DNA from: Phallusia fumigata
Lineage: Eukaryota > Chordata > Ascidiacea > Phlebobranchia > Ascidiidae
Direction of reading: 5' to 3'
DNA length: 31,610 bases
Assembly: GCA_008931825.1 (NCBI GenBank)
Contig: QXVZ01019845.1
Location: forward strand, 1 to 31,610
The notes beneath the pieces were generated by a model. That model saw nothing but the letters and a program-made list of their open reading frames with translations, ran no database searches and was not told where the DNA came from. This document shows, piece after piece, positions 21,854-31,610 of the stretch (the stretch's first letter is position 1; every line of letters starts with the position of its first letter). The position numbers and the translations under genes are program-made.

Positions 21854-24405
21854 TCCACGGTTTCACCAAGAAAAAGAAGTTCCTCGCGAACCGAACACAG
21901 TAAAACGTTTACGACTAGGAAATCCAACTGCGTGAAAGAATACAGGCCGGTTTACCAAGCACCGGACTTTTACAACAACGATCAACAACACTACTCAGCT
22001 ACTTCACCAGCTAAAGACAATACGTGGTCAGATCTGTGTTCCGATAGCAAGCGAAGCTTGGAAAACCTGAAGCTCCAAAGTCCTTCATCACCAGCACTTG
22101 GAACGAAGCAAATCCAGACCCCATTATCGGTGTGGCGTCGCCGCCTAAAAACGTACGTGGCAAATTCGCGTGCACCGGGATGTGACGACTCCTCAAGTCC
22201 AAATCTTCCCAGCACACCTATCAATCTCGCTGTTAGGCAACATTCCTGGAGCAACTATTCGAGCGCCAAGGGTTATCGAGTCTTAACCTATCCGAATAAC
22301 ACTTTGGCCAGGATCTGCTTGGAGGGGAGATCTCCGCCAATACAGTTGCGGCCAGAGAGCTCGAGAGGTTCAGATCGAACAAGGACTATCAGTTGCTCAA
22401 CATTTCCAGAATCTGAAATACCAGAGGCTGAAGAGAAAACTGAAACCGAAAACGAATTTCTCGCAGCTGACGATAACAAATCTACGGAATTGTTGCAGGA
22501 GATTCGTTATGGAAATGATTTGTTCGATGCTGTGAAAGCTATTGCCGGTGAATCCGCCTCGAAAGCTGCCAACAGTCAACACTCGAGCCCACACGATAAT
22601 TCGATGAACGATTCTAGCTCTAATGACAATCACGCCAATTCTAACAGTGATGAGGACGATGATTTTCCGTGTTCGCTCGACCATCAACAACAAAATGACT
22701 TATGGAGGTACAAGGATAATGCAGCCAGACCCAGCATGGAAGACTTAGACAACTCTGATCTTTCCGAGAACGAGTGGTGTTCGGATCAAGGTGACGACAC
22801 CAGCGTCATGGACCACACGGAAACTGACATGGAGAAGTTCAAGAAAATGTATGAAAACGAAAATCGCTCTTCACAGTTCGGCGCTAAGGATGACTTGATC
22901 TCTGCCCATAACGTGCATATTCCAGCTGTTAAAGAACAGCAGGCCGCAATGGCGCAAGACATTGAAAATGGACCAAACTATGCTTTTGCAGACGTTTTGC
23001 CTGGCGAGCTCAATGAATATAATCTGCGCGAACTATCGTTACTTCCTACGGACATTAATTGGAGATCTGTAGTGGACATTTCTCGTAAGACTGTCAACGC
23101 CAAAACAAAAATCCAAACCCGACAACAAACCAGTTCTTTAAACCTAAGAAACAAGCGACGACCAAAAACATCGGAGAGCAGGGATCACAACGCTCTTGAA
23201 TCGATAATAGACAGACTCCTTGTTCTGGAAAAGCTACAAATGATGACGGTTAATCAAGAAGTGCAACGGAAATATCACAATACGCACCACAGGCCAAGTT
23301 TTATACGTTCGAAGTCTGTATCGGGAAAGACTTCTGCAAGTACAGCGGAAGTGGCTGCGGCAGCAAACGAAACTGCTTCCAACACGCCGACTGAGTCGAT
23401 CGGAAACCGTTCGGTCTCCCGTCGTCGAAATTCGAACCCGAATGCAAACATGCGGATGGCATGGGCGACCGAAACCACCCAGGGGGATTCGAGCGTTTTC
23501 AAACGTGCTTGTAAGGACGGCGACCTGACTATACTGCACAAGCACTGGATCAACAGCTGCAAAAACAACGTACGAAAAGGCAACACCACGAGACGAAACT
23601 CAGAAAGTGCAAACAACGACCATCAACAGACCCGTTTCAGAAACTTTCGACACCGTCCAGGTGTTTCAATGTACGTGTATGAATGGAGCGAGCGAATCAA
23701 GGACGACAAGACGCGATATAGTTCGTTCGCTCTGTCACAGCCTAAAGCTTGCCCCGCGTGTCGGGAGAGGGCCAGAAAACTGCGTAGGAACTCGTATTCC
23801 CAGCACTTAAGTCGTCCACGGTAAGTATCCAAGCACATTAGTTCAGAACAACACAATTTCACAAATATTTCTTGCATTTACTTTTAATGCCACGGCGCGG
23901 CTATAGAAGGGATAGAACCGTGTGTACGTTGTTATAAGGTTTAAGCCGATATAAAAACAAGAACAAGTTGCCTCGGGTGTAATGCTGTGTATGTATGATA
24001 TACACGGCCTAAATCGAACGCCCTTTATGTCGAAATAAGCAAGTTATGTTGTTTTACAGTACACCTCGTCCTGTTTCGCGAAACAACCGTTGCACGACGA
24101 GTGAAAAACCCACGTCTCAACAACAACAAAAAACGACCGCCAGCACTGCCAGTTCAAGCAGCAAATCTACCTCACTCACTACGAGCGTAGTTTCGCCTCT
24201 ACTGTGGAAACAATGTAAACCGATTAACAGCAATCTCCACATCGCAAATGCCGCAATAAAGAGTGCTGGCAAGGATTACGACTATCTTACGAGACCTTTT
24301 CAGCGTAGTAAACGTGAAAAACCGGATCAGCCTTCGGGCGAACCGCACCTGTTGACTTCCGCAGTGACTATTTCGTCAGTTTTGTTTAACAGTAGTGTCA
24401 ATTGA
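21854..24405 (+). CDS. FAM217-like protein (N-terminal exon missing)
   Basis: Family of unknown biochemical function. The visible protein is 770 residues from two exons, 21854-23820 and 24060-24405, joined at CG|T. The large exon's frame extends upstream to 21746 without any ATG, and a strong acceptor (TGTCCTTCCCCCTTTCAG) ends at 21853, so an upstream exon must carry the start. FAM217 landmarks appear in order: an acidic DLDNSDLSENEW motif (near 22743), LNEYNLRELSLL (near 23010) and the helix SIIDRLLVLEKLQMMTV (near 23203), which resembles the vertebrate YIDRLIQLEWLQ segment. Elsewhere it is Ser/Asn/Arg-rich and probably disordered. It ends with a CPACRERARK motif followed by a Gln/Ser/Thr-rich tail. 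The assignment rests on remembered family motifs. Confidence 0.7.
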
Positions 24406-24423
24406 TTCGATTTGATGAAAAGC

Positions 24424-24429
24424 AATAAA
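24424..24429 (+). terminator. Candidate poly(A) signal of the FAM217-like gene
   Basis: AATAAA lies 19 bases after the TGA stop (24403-24405). This is close but plausible for a compact genome. Confidence 0.5.
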
Positions 24430-24550
24430 AAAACTGGCGAATTTTTTTTTTGCATGAGTATATAACCGGGGCCGATCCTGAGTACGAATCCTGATCAATT
24501 TTGTGATGTCTGTATGTGACTCCGCATAGGTGCCACAGAAGTGCTTGGTT

Positions 24551-24560
24551 GGGGGGGGGG
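24551..24560. repeat. Poly-G tract (10 G)
   Basis: Ten consecutive G in the short intergenic gap between the FAM217-like and HAD genes. Confidence 0.9.
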
Positions 24561-24855
24561 ACTTTTATTCAAATTCAAAGCGGGTTCAAATCTAGTTTAC
24601 TGTTGCAATAAAACAATTTTAGCACTTTTTAAATATCGCAAACAGTTTTAACAGTGTAAGACCGTCTCAGCCGAAATTTAACCCATCTTTTGCGACATAA
24701 AAATCTACATTGTGACGTTATAACTGTCAAGAGTCAATTTTGCTATGACGGGAAATACCCCAAATGAGAAAGCCTTTAAAATGCAGTACAAAAAACGTTT
24801 GTTTATCCCTGACAAGTATTTGTTGCATGAATTGTACTGATAAGGAATAATAGAA

Positions 24856-26638
24856 ATGGGAAGCAAAATTCCTAGATTGCTGTTGTTTGATATTGACGGA
24901 ACTCTTTCACGCTCAGCCCATAAGGATTCTGCTGGGAGTCCACTTTTAGATGCACTTTCCGCCTCATTTGGACAGAGTATTACGAGAAATGGAATTTCCT
25001 TTTCGGGTTAGAACTTTTTTGAACCTAGCTATGTTGTTCCTTTTACAAGGTTGTTTACAATTATAGTTTTGTCTTCGTCTAATGCTTTTATAACGACCAC
25101 TAATACAGGCTAAAAAATGAGACTGCTAAATTTTGATTCGTTTTCAGCAAAAAAGACCCTTTTCAGGCAGCTGAGTCTGTGGAATGATTTTAGTTTTGTT
25201 TTTTTGCAGACCAGGTTTTGTTTTCTGCATTCGGAAGCTTTTCTTTGCAATGCTGGAATTAAAAAAATGATTAATGAAAATATCTAGAACCACATTGATC
25301 TGAGCATGTGTTTGTTCACACTGCTTCAAAATATTGCCGTTGTTAGTTTTTATTGTTTATAAGAAAGAATTTTTTTTAAAAACGTTGAACATTTTTGTAA
25401 TTTTATTGTAATAAAAATTACATTTTTGTAATTTTTAACCCTATAATATGAGGTCGGGGTTAAAAATTTTTAATTGTTATGGCTAAATAGCCTACATTCT
25501 CAGTAGAAGTGCCAACCCAACAGAAAACCTGAAATGCAAAGGTTTAAATCAAAAACAAGGTTTGATTGTCTTTGCAAATGTTGCTGACTTCATCCCTTTC
25601 ATGGATATTGTTATGTTGCATGTGAAGGTGTTTGCTTTACACAAGGAATAGAAAGTTTGCATGCATGCACGAAAATATTGGTCGTACACATAGATAATCT
25701 TGGCGGAAAACTGCTATGTTCTGGAGATGAGTGCAAGACTATAACTGCATGAAAATACAAAACTCTAGCAGCTTCCTAACAACCTTGCATATAAATTGTT
25801 TATCAATAAAGGCATTCACACAGAACCATTACTTTTTTGCAAATATAACATTTAGACATTTTTAGGTGGAACTGATCCAAGTATATCTAGAGAAGTATTA
25901 ACTGGAAATGGATTATTGCCCAGCAACTGCAAAGAATATGACAACAAAATTCTGGAGGCTTTTAAGCTTTTACCTGGTTTAATGACAGAAGGAATTGAAA
26001 ATGGAAGGTAAAAATAAAATACACAGATTCTAAAATTGTGCCAGTTTACCAATAACAATACCATTTTAACTTTTCCATGTTTGTTGACACATCTGATTTA
26101 AAACAACGTATATGTTATGTAGTTATACTTGGAAAGTATTGCCAAATGTCAACAAACTACTGGAAGCTTTATCTGAAAGGAATGATGTTCGCCTTGCTTT
26201 ATTGACTGGTAAATTTAGACAGTTTTTAAACCTGCAACATTTTTTACAACTTTGCCATCAACAGGAAATATCCAAACCTCTGCCTTGTTAAAGTTGCAAT
26301 GTGCTGGAATAGTTACAAAGTTGTTTGTGGTTGATGGAACTGAAAGTAATTTACTTGGTGCTTTCGGATCAGACCATGGCAACCGAAGTCAGCTTGTCAA
26401 AATAGCAAAAGAAAGATACGAAAAATTGCTTGGTTGCAGCATTATGCCAAACGACATGGTTGTGATTGGTGACAGTCCAAAGGATATAGCATGTGCTCAT
26501 TCCAATAATGTACCATGTGTTGCTGTAACCACTGGCTTCCATGGAAAACATGACCTGGAACATGCTGATAAACTATTAGATGGTGGGTTTGTTAATATTG
26601 CGGAAAGTGTTCAAGCAATATTAGAAACAAAAAGATAA
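24856..26638 (+). CDS. HAD-superfamily hydrolase (phosphatase-like)
   Basis: Four exons, 24856-25006, 25866-26007, 26123-26208 and 26265-26638, splice in phase to 250 residues, the usual size for a soluble HAD phosphatase. Motif I is LLLFDIDGTLS, with nucleophile Asp12 and acid/base Asp14. Motif II is LALLTGN (Thr126). The conserved Lys is probably Lys136 in ALLKLQ. Motif IV is MVVIGDSPKDIACA (Asp196, Asp200). The helical cap contains GGTDPSISREVL, which is close in pattern to bacterial HAD hydrolases of the phosphoglycolate-phosphatase type. The substrate cannot be told from sequence. It has no signal peptide or membrane segment, so it is likely cytosolic. The ATG at 24856 gives motif I its normal position near the N-terminus. 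The gene begins about 450 bases after the FAM217-like stop. Confidence 0.88.
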
Positions 26639-26889
26639 GGTTAATTGAGGATAGTGAAATGTCTGTAATCTAACATTAACCCAAATGATCATGAAAATGC
26701 AATTAACCAAATGCTTATTGCTTTTTTGTTAACTTTTTTGTGAAATAGCAACTTTACTTTACCAGTAATTTCTCGTTTATATGCATTTAATTTGACATTT
26801 TTCCTCATTTATTCTCCAGAGGTAATTATTTTCATTTTTGTCACAATACACGGTGTAAAAGTGAAAGATAATCTAGTAGTAGTTGAAGA

Positions 26890-27725
26890 AGAAACACCTA
26901 ATTGTTCTCCCAATGGGGGCAAAGGATCCTCATTTTTTGGACTAAAGATTCTGTGACCGATAGTAAATGAAAATGCTGCTGATTTTCACATTTCCGTTAA
27001 CAGTGATAGTTTTTTGAAAAACCATTTTGTTTTTTCTTGACTAATTTAAAATTAAGTTTCTGAGAACCAAGTATACTGACAAACAAAAAAAAGCTGAGAA
27101 ACAGCAACTTAAACAGGTTTTACAAACTGTTTGTCATATAATATCACGAGTCACCACAGACTTCGCATAAAGGATAACAACATCAGTTGCAAATAACTGC
27201 AAGATAAAAGTATAAATCAATTTCATGGTAATTGGCAAAAACACTTCAAAAATACATGTTTATAAATGTGAACAAAAACAACTTTTTAAAAATCAAGCTG
27301 CTTTANAAGAAACACCTAATTGTTCTCCACATGGGGGAAAAGATAAACAATCATCAGCAAGTGCCTTTTCATAATTTTATGAATGTAAAACAACCTAATT
27401 TTTTTTGGACTAAAGATTCTGTGACTAATAGTAAATGAAAATGCTGCTGATTTTCACATTTCCATTAACAGTGATAGTTCTGAGAACCAAGTATACTGAC
27501 AAACAAAAAAAGCTGAGAAACAGCAACTCAAATAGGTTTTACAAACTGTTTGTCATAGAATATCATGAGTCACCACAGACTTCGCATAAAGGATAACAAC
27601 ATCAGTTGCAAATAACTGCAAGATAAAAGTATAAATCAGTTTCATGGTAATTGGCATAAATACTTCAAAAACACATGTCTATAAATGTGAACAAAAAACA
27701 ACTTTTTAAAAATCAAGCTGCTTTA
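26890..27725. repeat. Adjacent copies around the 'n' at 27306, in the tail-to-tail gap
   Basis: 26890-27305 and 27307-27725 are diverged copies, both starting AGAAACACCTAATTGTTCTC and ending AAATCAAGCTGCTTTA. Copy 2 has an insertion of about 55 bases near its start and a deletion further on. The right end includes the last codons and stop of LRRC43, so that terminus is duplicated at about 27285-27305. Confidence 0.85.
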
Positions 27726-30700
27726 AGGCATCACTTGCTGTATTCCACTTGTGCAGCTCCACCTGCACTTGGACAGTTATTGGGGGTGGGATTTTGTTCT
27801 CAGCATTATCATCTTCAGCTATGTGGTCTGTTTTTTTGTTCTCCTTTTTCTTGCCAGCTGAGCCTTGCTTACCACGGGACTTGCCCCGTTCCGCAGAGGG
27901 CGTTCGGCGTTTGCCAGATTTTCCACGTGACGGTTTTGTATCCAACTTTGGGCTCTCCTAAACAACACATTATAAAAACACTATTAATATATTGTTAATA
28001 ACACAGAGCTGACATTACTAAGTTTTTTAGACAAACATGGAAAAATCGAAGGGTTTTTCAACTTACTATAGTAAACTCATTGTAACTCTAAAAAAGCAAA
28101 AAAAAAACTAGACCGAATGTGTTATGCATATACCAAAGTGGCACCATTTACATTTTTATCTCCAAAATTAACATAAATAGAATCTTGCCGACAAACAGAA
28201 CATGTTTATGTTTTTACTTCTAATACATCAGCTTGCTTTTCTTTGAGTTCTTCTGCAGTTGGCATTGGCCCCCCACCGCAATGGCACACAACCTCCACCT
28301 TACGATCTCCTTCAAGAAACATTGATAATGGAACAACTTGAGATCCAAACTCTGTAAATGTGGGTGGGTCACTTCTTAGTTGGGCATCAGACTCCTTTAA
28401 TCCATTTTTCTTTTTTCCTTTATCACCCTTTCCCCCCTAATGACAACAAAAGTTTTTGTCTAGGATGACATCCTACTCATTGTGGTTGTTCAGATCATCT
28501 TCAGCCATTTGCTCACCAGAATTGAAACTTTTTCCCTTTAAACTTGTGCAATTTTTTTTAAAAAGCAGTCAAACAAGAAACTTGTTTAATTTGTTCACAT
28601 ACATTACGCACCTTATCCTTTCCTTTGGCATCTTTTTTGCCAGGTGTTTCCTTTCCATCTTTGGCTGATTTCTTTGCTGGTGTCTCAGGTACATCAGGAG
28701 TTTCCTCTGTTGGAGTTACAGGCCATGACAAAGTCTTTTTTAACAAAACTTTGAAACGAATGCCTTTAAGCAGAAAGTCTCTGAAGCTTGTCAAATCATC
28801 AACCAGGTGAAGTTTCCTACAAAAAAAAACGAAGGGTGGCTTTCACCATACTGCCATTGCACATACACTAAAACCAAAGAGTTGAAGAAAGCAATCAATA
28901 CTCAACAGTGACCAAATGAAAAGTATAATTAATTTCAGTGGCTCAAACAGCAATCAATGTACCACAATGGCATGTTTTACAAACTGTCTAAATTCCATCC
29001 AATTTGAACATTGTTTGATAATTTGACCCATTATTGGGGGCTAGTTGGCTAATGGCCGGAACTGTAGGGTCAAACAAATCGAACAACAAACCACAATAAC
29101 TCAGCACCCATAACAAGTTCCTTCCTAAAGGAGACCCATAATAAGTTAAATGATTTAATGATGCAAAAAAATTAATTGAATAACATAATGTTTACAGAAT
29201 TAAAAAATCCTACTTGTGGGCTACTATAATTTCAGACTCCTCCCACTCTTTAGGTGGTGTTTCATGAAAAACAACTTCTGTGGGGACCAGGATGATGTTT
29301 TCTTTGCTAACTGGAAGAGATTGATTTCCACCCCTGGTTGTCAAATCTGAAAGAGGCATAAAGAAGCATACCAAAATTTTACAAAATACTAAACTATTTC
29401 ATGACAATTACTGAAACTGCAAATTCCTAGTAGACAAAACAAAAAGAAATTAGTGTGCAAACTGAGAAGGTTTTGAACATTAATTTCTTAATCTACCTCT
29501 AGTTTCACAAGTTTTAGGAACAAAATCCTTCAGCATCTCATATTGAACCAGAAACTGACTTGTGACAACTGGAAATTCAGGGCGATCATCATCTTCCTTT
29601 TTTAAAAAAACACCAATATAGTTTTGTATAGGCTTAGTATTTTCTATTTTTCACACCTTCATTTCCTCTGGCATAGGTATTCCATTTAGGTTGTCAATGG
29701 TCACAATAAACTGGGCTTCGTCTAAGATGAGCTCTTTCTTTTTGCCAAGTCCTTTAAAGTGATGTTTTTCATCAGCAGAAACTGTAATGTCATCGAAAAT
29801 TGACAGTTCTCTCAATGCATCAACAACATGTCCTCTGTATCCAGGTATCAACTATCAACACAAAAAACTGTATCAAATCAACATCTATGTATCAAGGTTA
29901 TGCAGCGTTCACTTGTACAATGTAACAATAGATTGATTGCCATTTAATTCTTTCAAACTAAAATGTTGCCATATTTGACCCTCTGCAACGAAAAGGGCCC
30001 AAAATATCAACGATCAAAACCACATCGAGGATGGTTGCTGGCTCAACTCAACCTAACTCTAGGTTTTGCAAATTGTAAATGACAAGCAACGGTTAACAAG
30101 TTGTATAAAGATCAGTTCATTATTGCACAAATAAAAAATACAATATAACATGGGTAGATATTAAATTTGGGTACAAGGCAGTTCATTAATCTGTTGATCT
30201 GAATTTCCTTGCAAACACTAATTGGCCAAGTGGTTTATTTTATATATCTGTGTAAAATAAAATTTACAGCAAGTGGATTTCCTTGTAAAACCAGATTTTT
30301 CAGATTTGGCAAAGATGCAAGTCGGTCAACAAGTTCAACCAGTCCAGTTAGATTGTTGTAGCTCAGATCCAAAGACATAAGTGAAGGCCTGTAATGTCAG
30401 GAAACACCTTGATTCCACAATAAAATTAGTAAATCTGCTTTGACTATTAAATTTACTGAAACAGTTTTAGTATATCACACATCAAATTGCAATTAAAAAA
30501 TATTCATTACCAATATTCCACAGTAAAAAACTTGTATTCATCAGTGCTATGTAGTTGATTTTGGGACAACCCCAGGTGCAGCAATGGTGGTGGATTTTTG
30601 CAGAGTGATGCTATGCTTAAGAGACAGTTTGTGCATAGTTCTAATACCTACAAGATGTACAAATATAAATCTCACTTAAAAATAAAGTAAAATCAAAGTT

Positions 30701-31164
30701 ACCTTGAGATTAGGAGGTAAACAATCAGATGAAACATCTTTTAGCTGATTGACACTTAATGTAAGACTTTCCAGGTTTGACAATTTCAACATGTTACGGT
30801 CAACATTGTCAACCTAGTGCAAGAAAATTAAAAGTATATTTAAGGAGTTTATATACCTCAGACAAACATCGCAATAAATTGCATGAACCTGCTGGTCAAT
30901 AATTCTCAAGTTTTTGAAAAATTCATGAATATATCTCATTCCTTTTACTCCATTTAGCTTCCAGGGTTCAGATACAGCAATACTTCTGAGGTTTGCNTTC
31001 ATGAATATATCTCATTCCTTTTACTCCATTTAGCTTCCAGGGTTCAGATACAGCAATACTTCTGAGGTTTGCTGCCTCAGTGCTCCAAGTTGTGTCAACA
31101 TCCCAGGTACCAGAGTTAAGATACTCTTGCAGAACTTCCATTTTCTCATATTGCACCCCATAAT
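27706..31164 (-). CDS. LRRC43: LRRC43, leucine-rich repeat protein (N-terminus outside window)
   Basis: Minus-strand exons: 31164-30889 (contains an assembly duplication), 30813-30703, 30647-30511, 30388-30268, 29851-29657, 29596-29497, 29346-29214, 28816-28612, 28436-28218, 27957-27706. All junctions are in phase and give about 556 residues; human LRRC43 is about 100 longer, so the N-terminal part lies beyond 31610. Leucine-rich repeats follow in order: SNLESLTLSVNQLKDV, PPLLHLGLSQNQL, PSLMSLDLSYNNLTGL, LKNLVLQGNPLA, then the LRR cap LIPGYRGHVVDALRELSIFD. The phrases VDRNMLKLSNLE and GYRGHVVDALREL match the LRRC43 pattern. The C-terminal half is acidic and then strongly Lys-rich (GKKKENKK). 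The molecular role is little known; LRR proteins act as protein-binding scaffolds, and an axonemal or ciliary role is only a suggestion. Confidence 0.85.
30922..31072. repeat. Exact 75-base repeat around the 'n' at 30997, inside an LRRC43 exon
   Basis: 30922-30996 and 30998-31072 are identical. They encode, on the minus strand, ANLRSIAVSEPWKLNG through YIHE. Together with the unknown base they add 76 bases and break the LRRC43 frame. Removing one copy restores a continuous in-phase exon. This is an overlap of two contig ends that was not collapsed. Confidence 0.93.
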
Positions 31165-31526
31165 CTGTTGTGTTCAGTACAAAAAATGCTTGTCATTATG
31201 ATATTTATAATATAGCATGTAACCAGGCATGAGAAAATAAGATGTTATATTTGCTAAACAGGTTGACATGCTTACATGGAAAATATGTAGTTGCAGGAGC
31301 CACAAGGTTTAATATATATTTATGCCAAAAAAACAACTTATGCAAGTAACAAAACAACAGAATAACTAGTCATGGACTATCTGTTTATTATTACTTTTGT
31401 GTTTAGTTCTATGCAATACAACCATAACATAGACTAGTTTTTGTTGCATTTTTTGGAAAAATCAGTTGGGCAATAAATACTCAGGTGTGCAACTGCCAGA
31501 CATGGGGCAATTCGTATTCGTCATTC
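31165..31526. other. LRRC43 intron or upstream sequence, nothing else seen
   Basis: AT-rich sequence upstream of the first visible LRRC43 exon. Missing N-terminal exons are expected further right, outside the window. Confidence 0.4.
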
Positions 31527-31581
31527 GTATTCGAATGCATTCGAATACAGGTTTTGCTCCTAACGTGCTGTATTCGAATAC
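31527..31581. repeat. ATTCGAAT-type palindromes, possible transposon-derived repeat
   Basis: A perfect 22-base palindrome lies at 31527-31548 with GTATTCGAATGC as its left half. The related palindrome GTATTCGAATAC is at 31570-31581, and further ATTCG units lie just upstream. This looks like the edge of a repetitive element such as a MITE or DNA transposon end, but the window ends before it can be defined. Confidence 0.45.
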
Positions 31582-31610
31582 TTTTTGCTTTCGTTTGAAA
31601 ACGCACGATT

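Noticed and set aside
21991..22693. Minus-strand frames of 63-98 codons inside the FAM217-like exon
   Set aside because: They are shadows of the long plus-strand coding exon and have no starts or domains of their own.

Overview
This window is animal nuclear DNA. It is AT-rich, its genes are split into many short exons with GT...AG introns, and it carries a chordate-like gene set: a classical calpain, an FAM217-type protein and LRRC43. The small introns and the level of allelic difference suggest a compact, very polymorphic invertebrate chordate, most likely an ascidian such as Ciona. The species is an inference; the exon/intron structure and gene families are read from the sequence. There is no prokaryotic operon, CRISPR array, rRNA or recognisable tRNA.

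Layout. (1) About 1.0-5.1 kb, minus strand: an unrecognised single-pass membrane protein gene. It has two possible first exons of matching phase, one transmembrane exon, a coiled-coil exon and a cysteine-rich last exon. A truncated copy of its transmembrane exon lies at 5.9-6.1 kb. (2) 7,290-18,421, plus strand: a complete classical calpain. 21 coding exons splice in phase to 748 codons, with Cys150/His308/Asn329 and a C-terminal penta-EF-hand domain. (3) 18.4-21.85 kb: no gene I can support. (4) 21,854-24,405, plus strand: an FAM217-like gene lacking its first exon or exons. (5) 24,856-26,638, plus strand: a four-exon HAD-family hydrolase of 250 aa. (6) 27,706-31,164, minus strand: LRRC43, ten visible exons, N-terminus beyond the window, tail-to-tail with the HAD gene.

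The strongest structural signal is technical. Eight single 'n' characters occur. Six of them separate two nearly identical adjacent copies of 75 to about 870 bp, and a seventh opens one of those copies. The copies duplicate calpain exon 7, calpain exons 17-18, an LRRC43 exon, the first exon of the membrane-protein gene and intergenic DNA. Two of these would break reading frames, so they look like unmerged allelic contig ends and not real tandem duplications. The eighth 'n' starts a 692-base poly-C run inside a calpain intron, also likely an assembly or base-calling artefact.

The genes do not form an obvious pathway; they are ordinary neighbours. The items most worth biological follow-up are the unrecognised membrane-protein gene with alternative first exons, an optional in-frame calpain exon, and the bacterial-looking HAD hydrolase.
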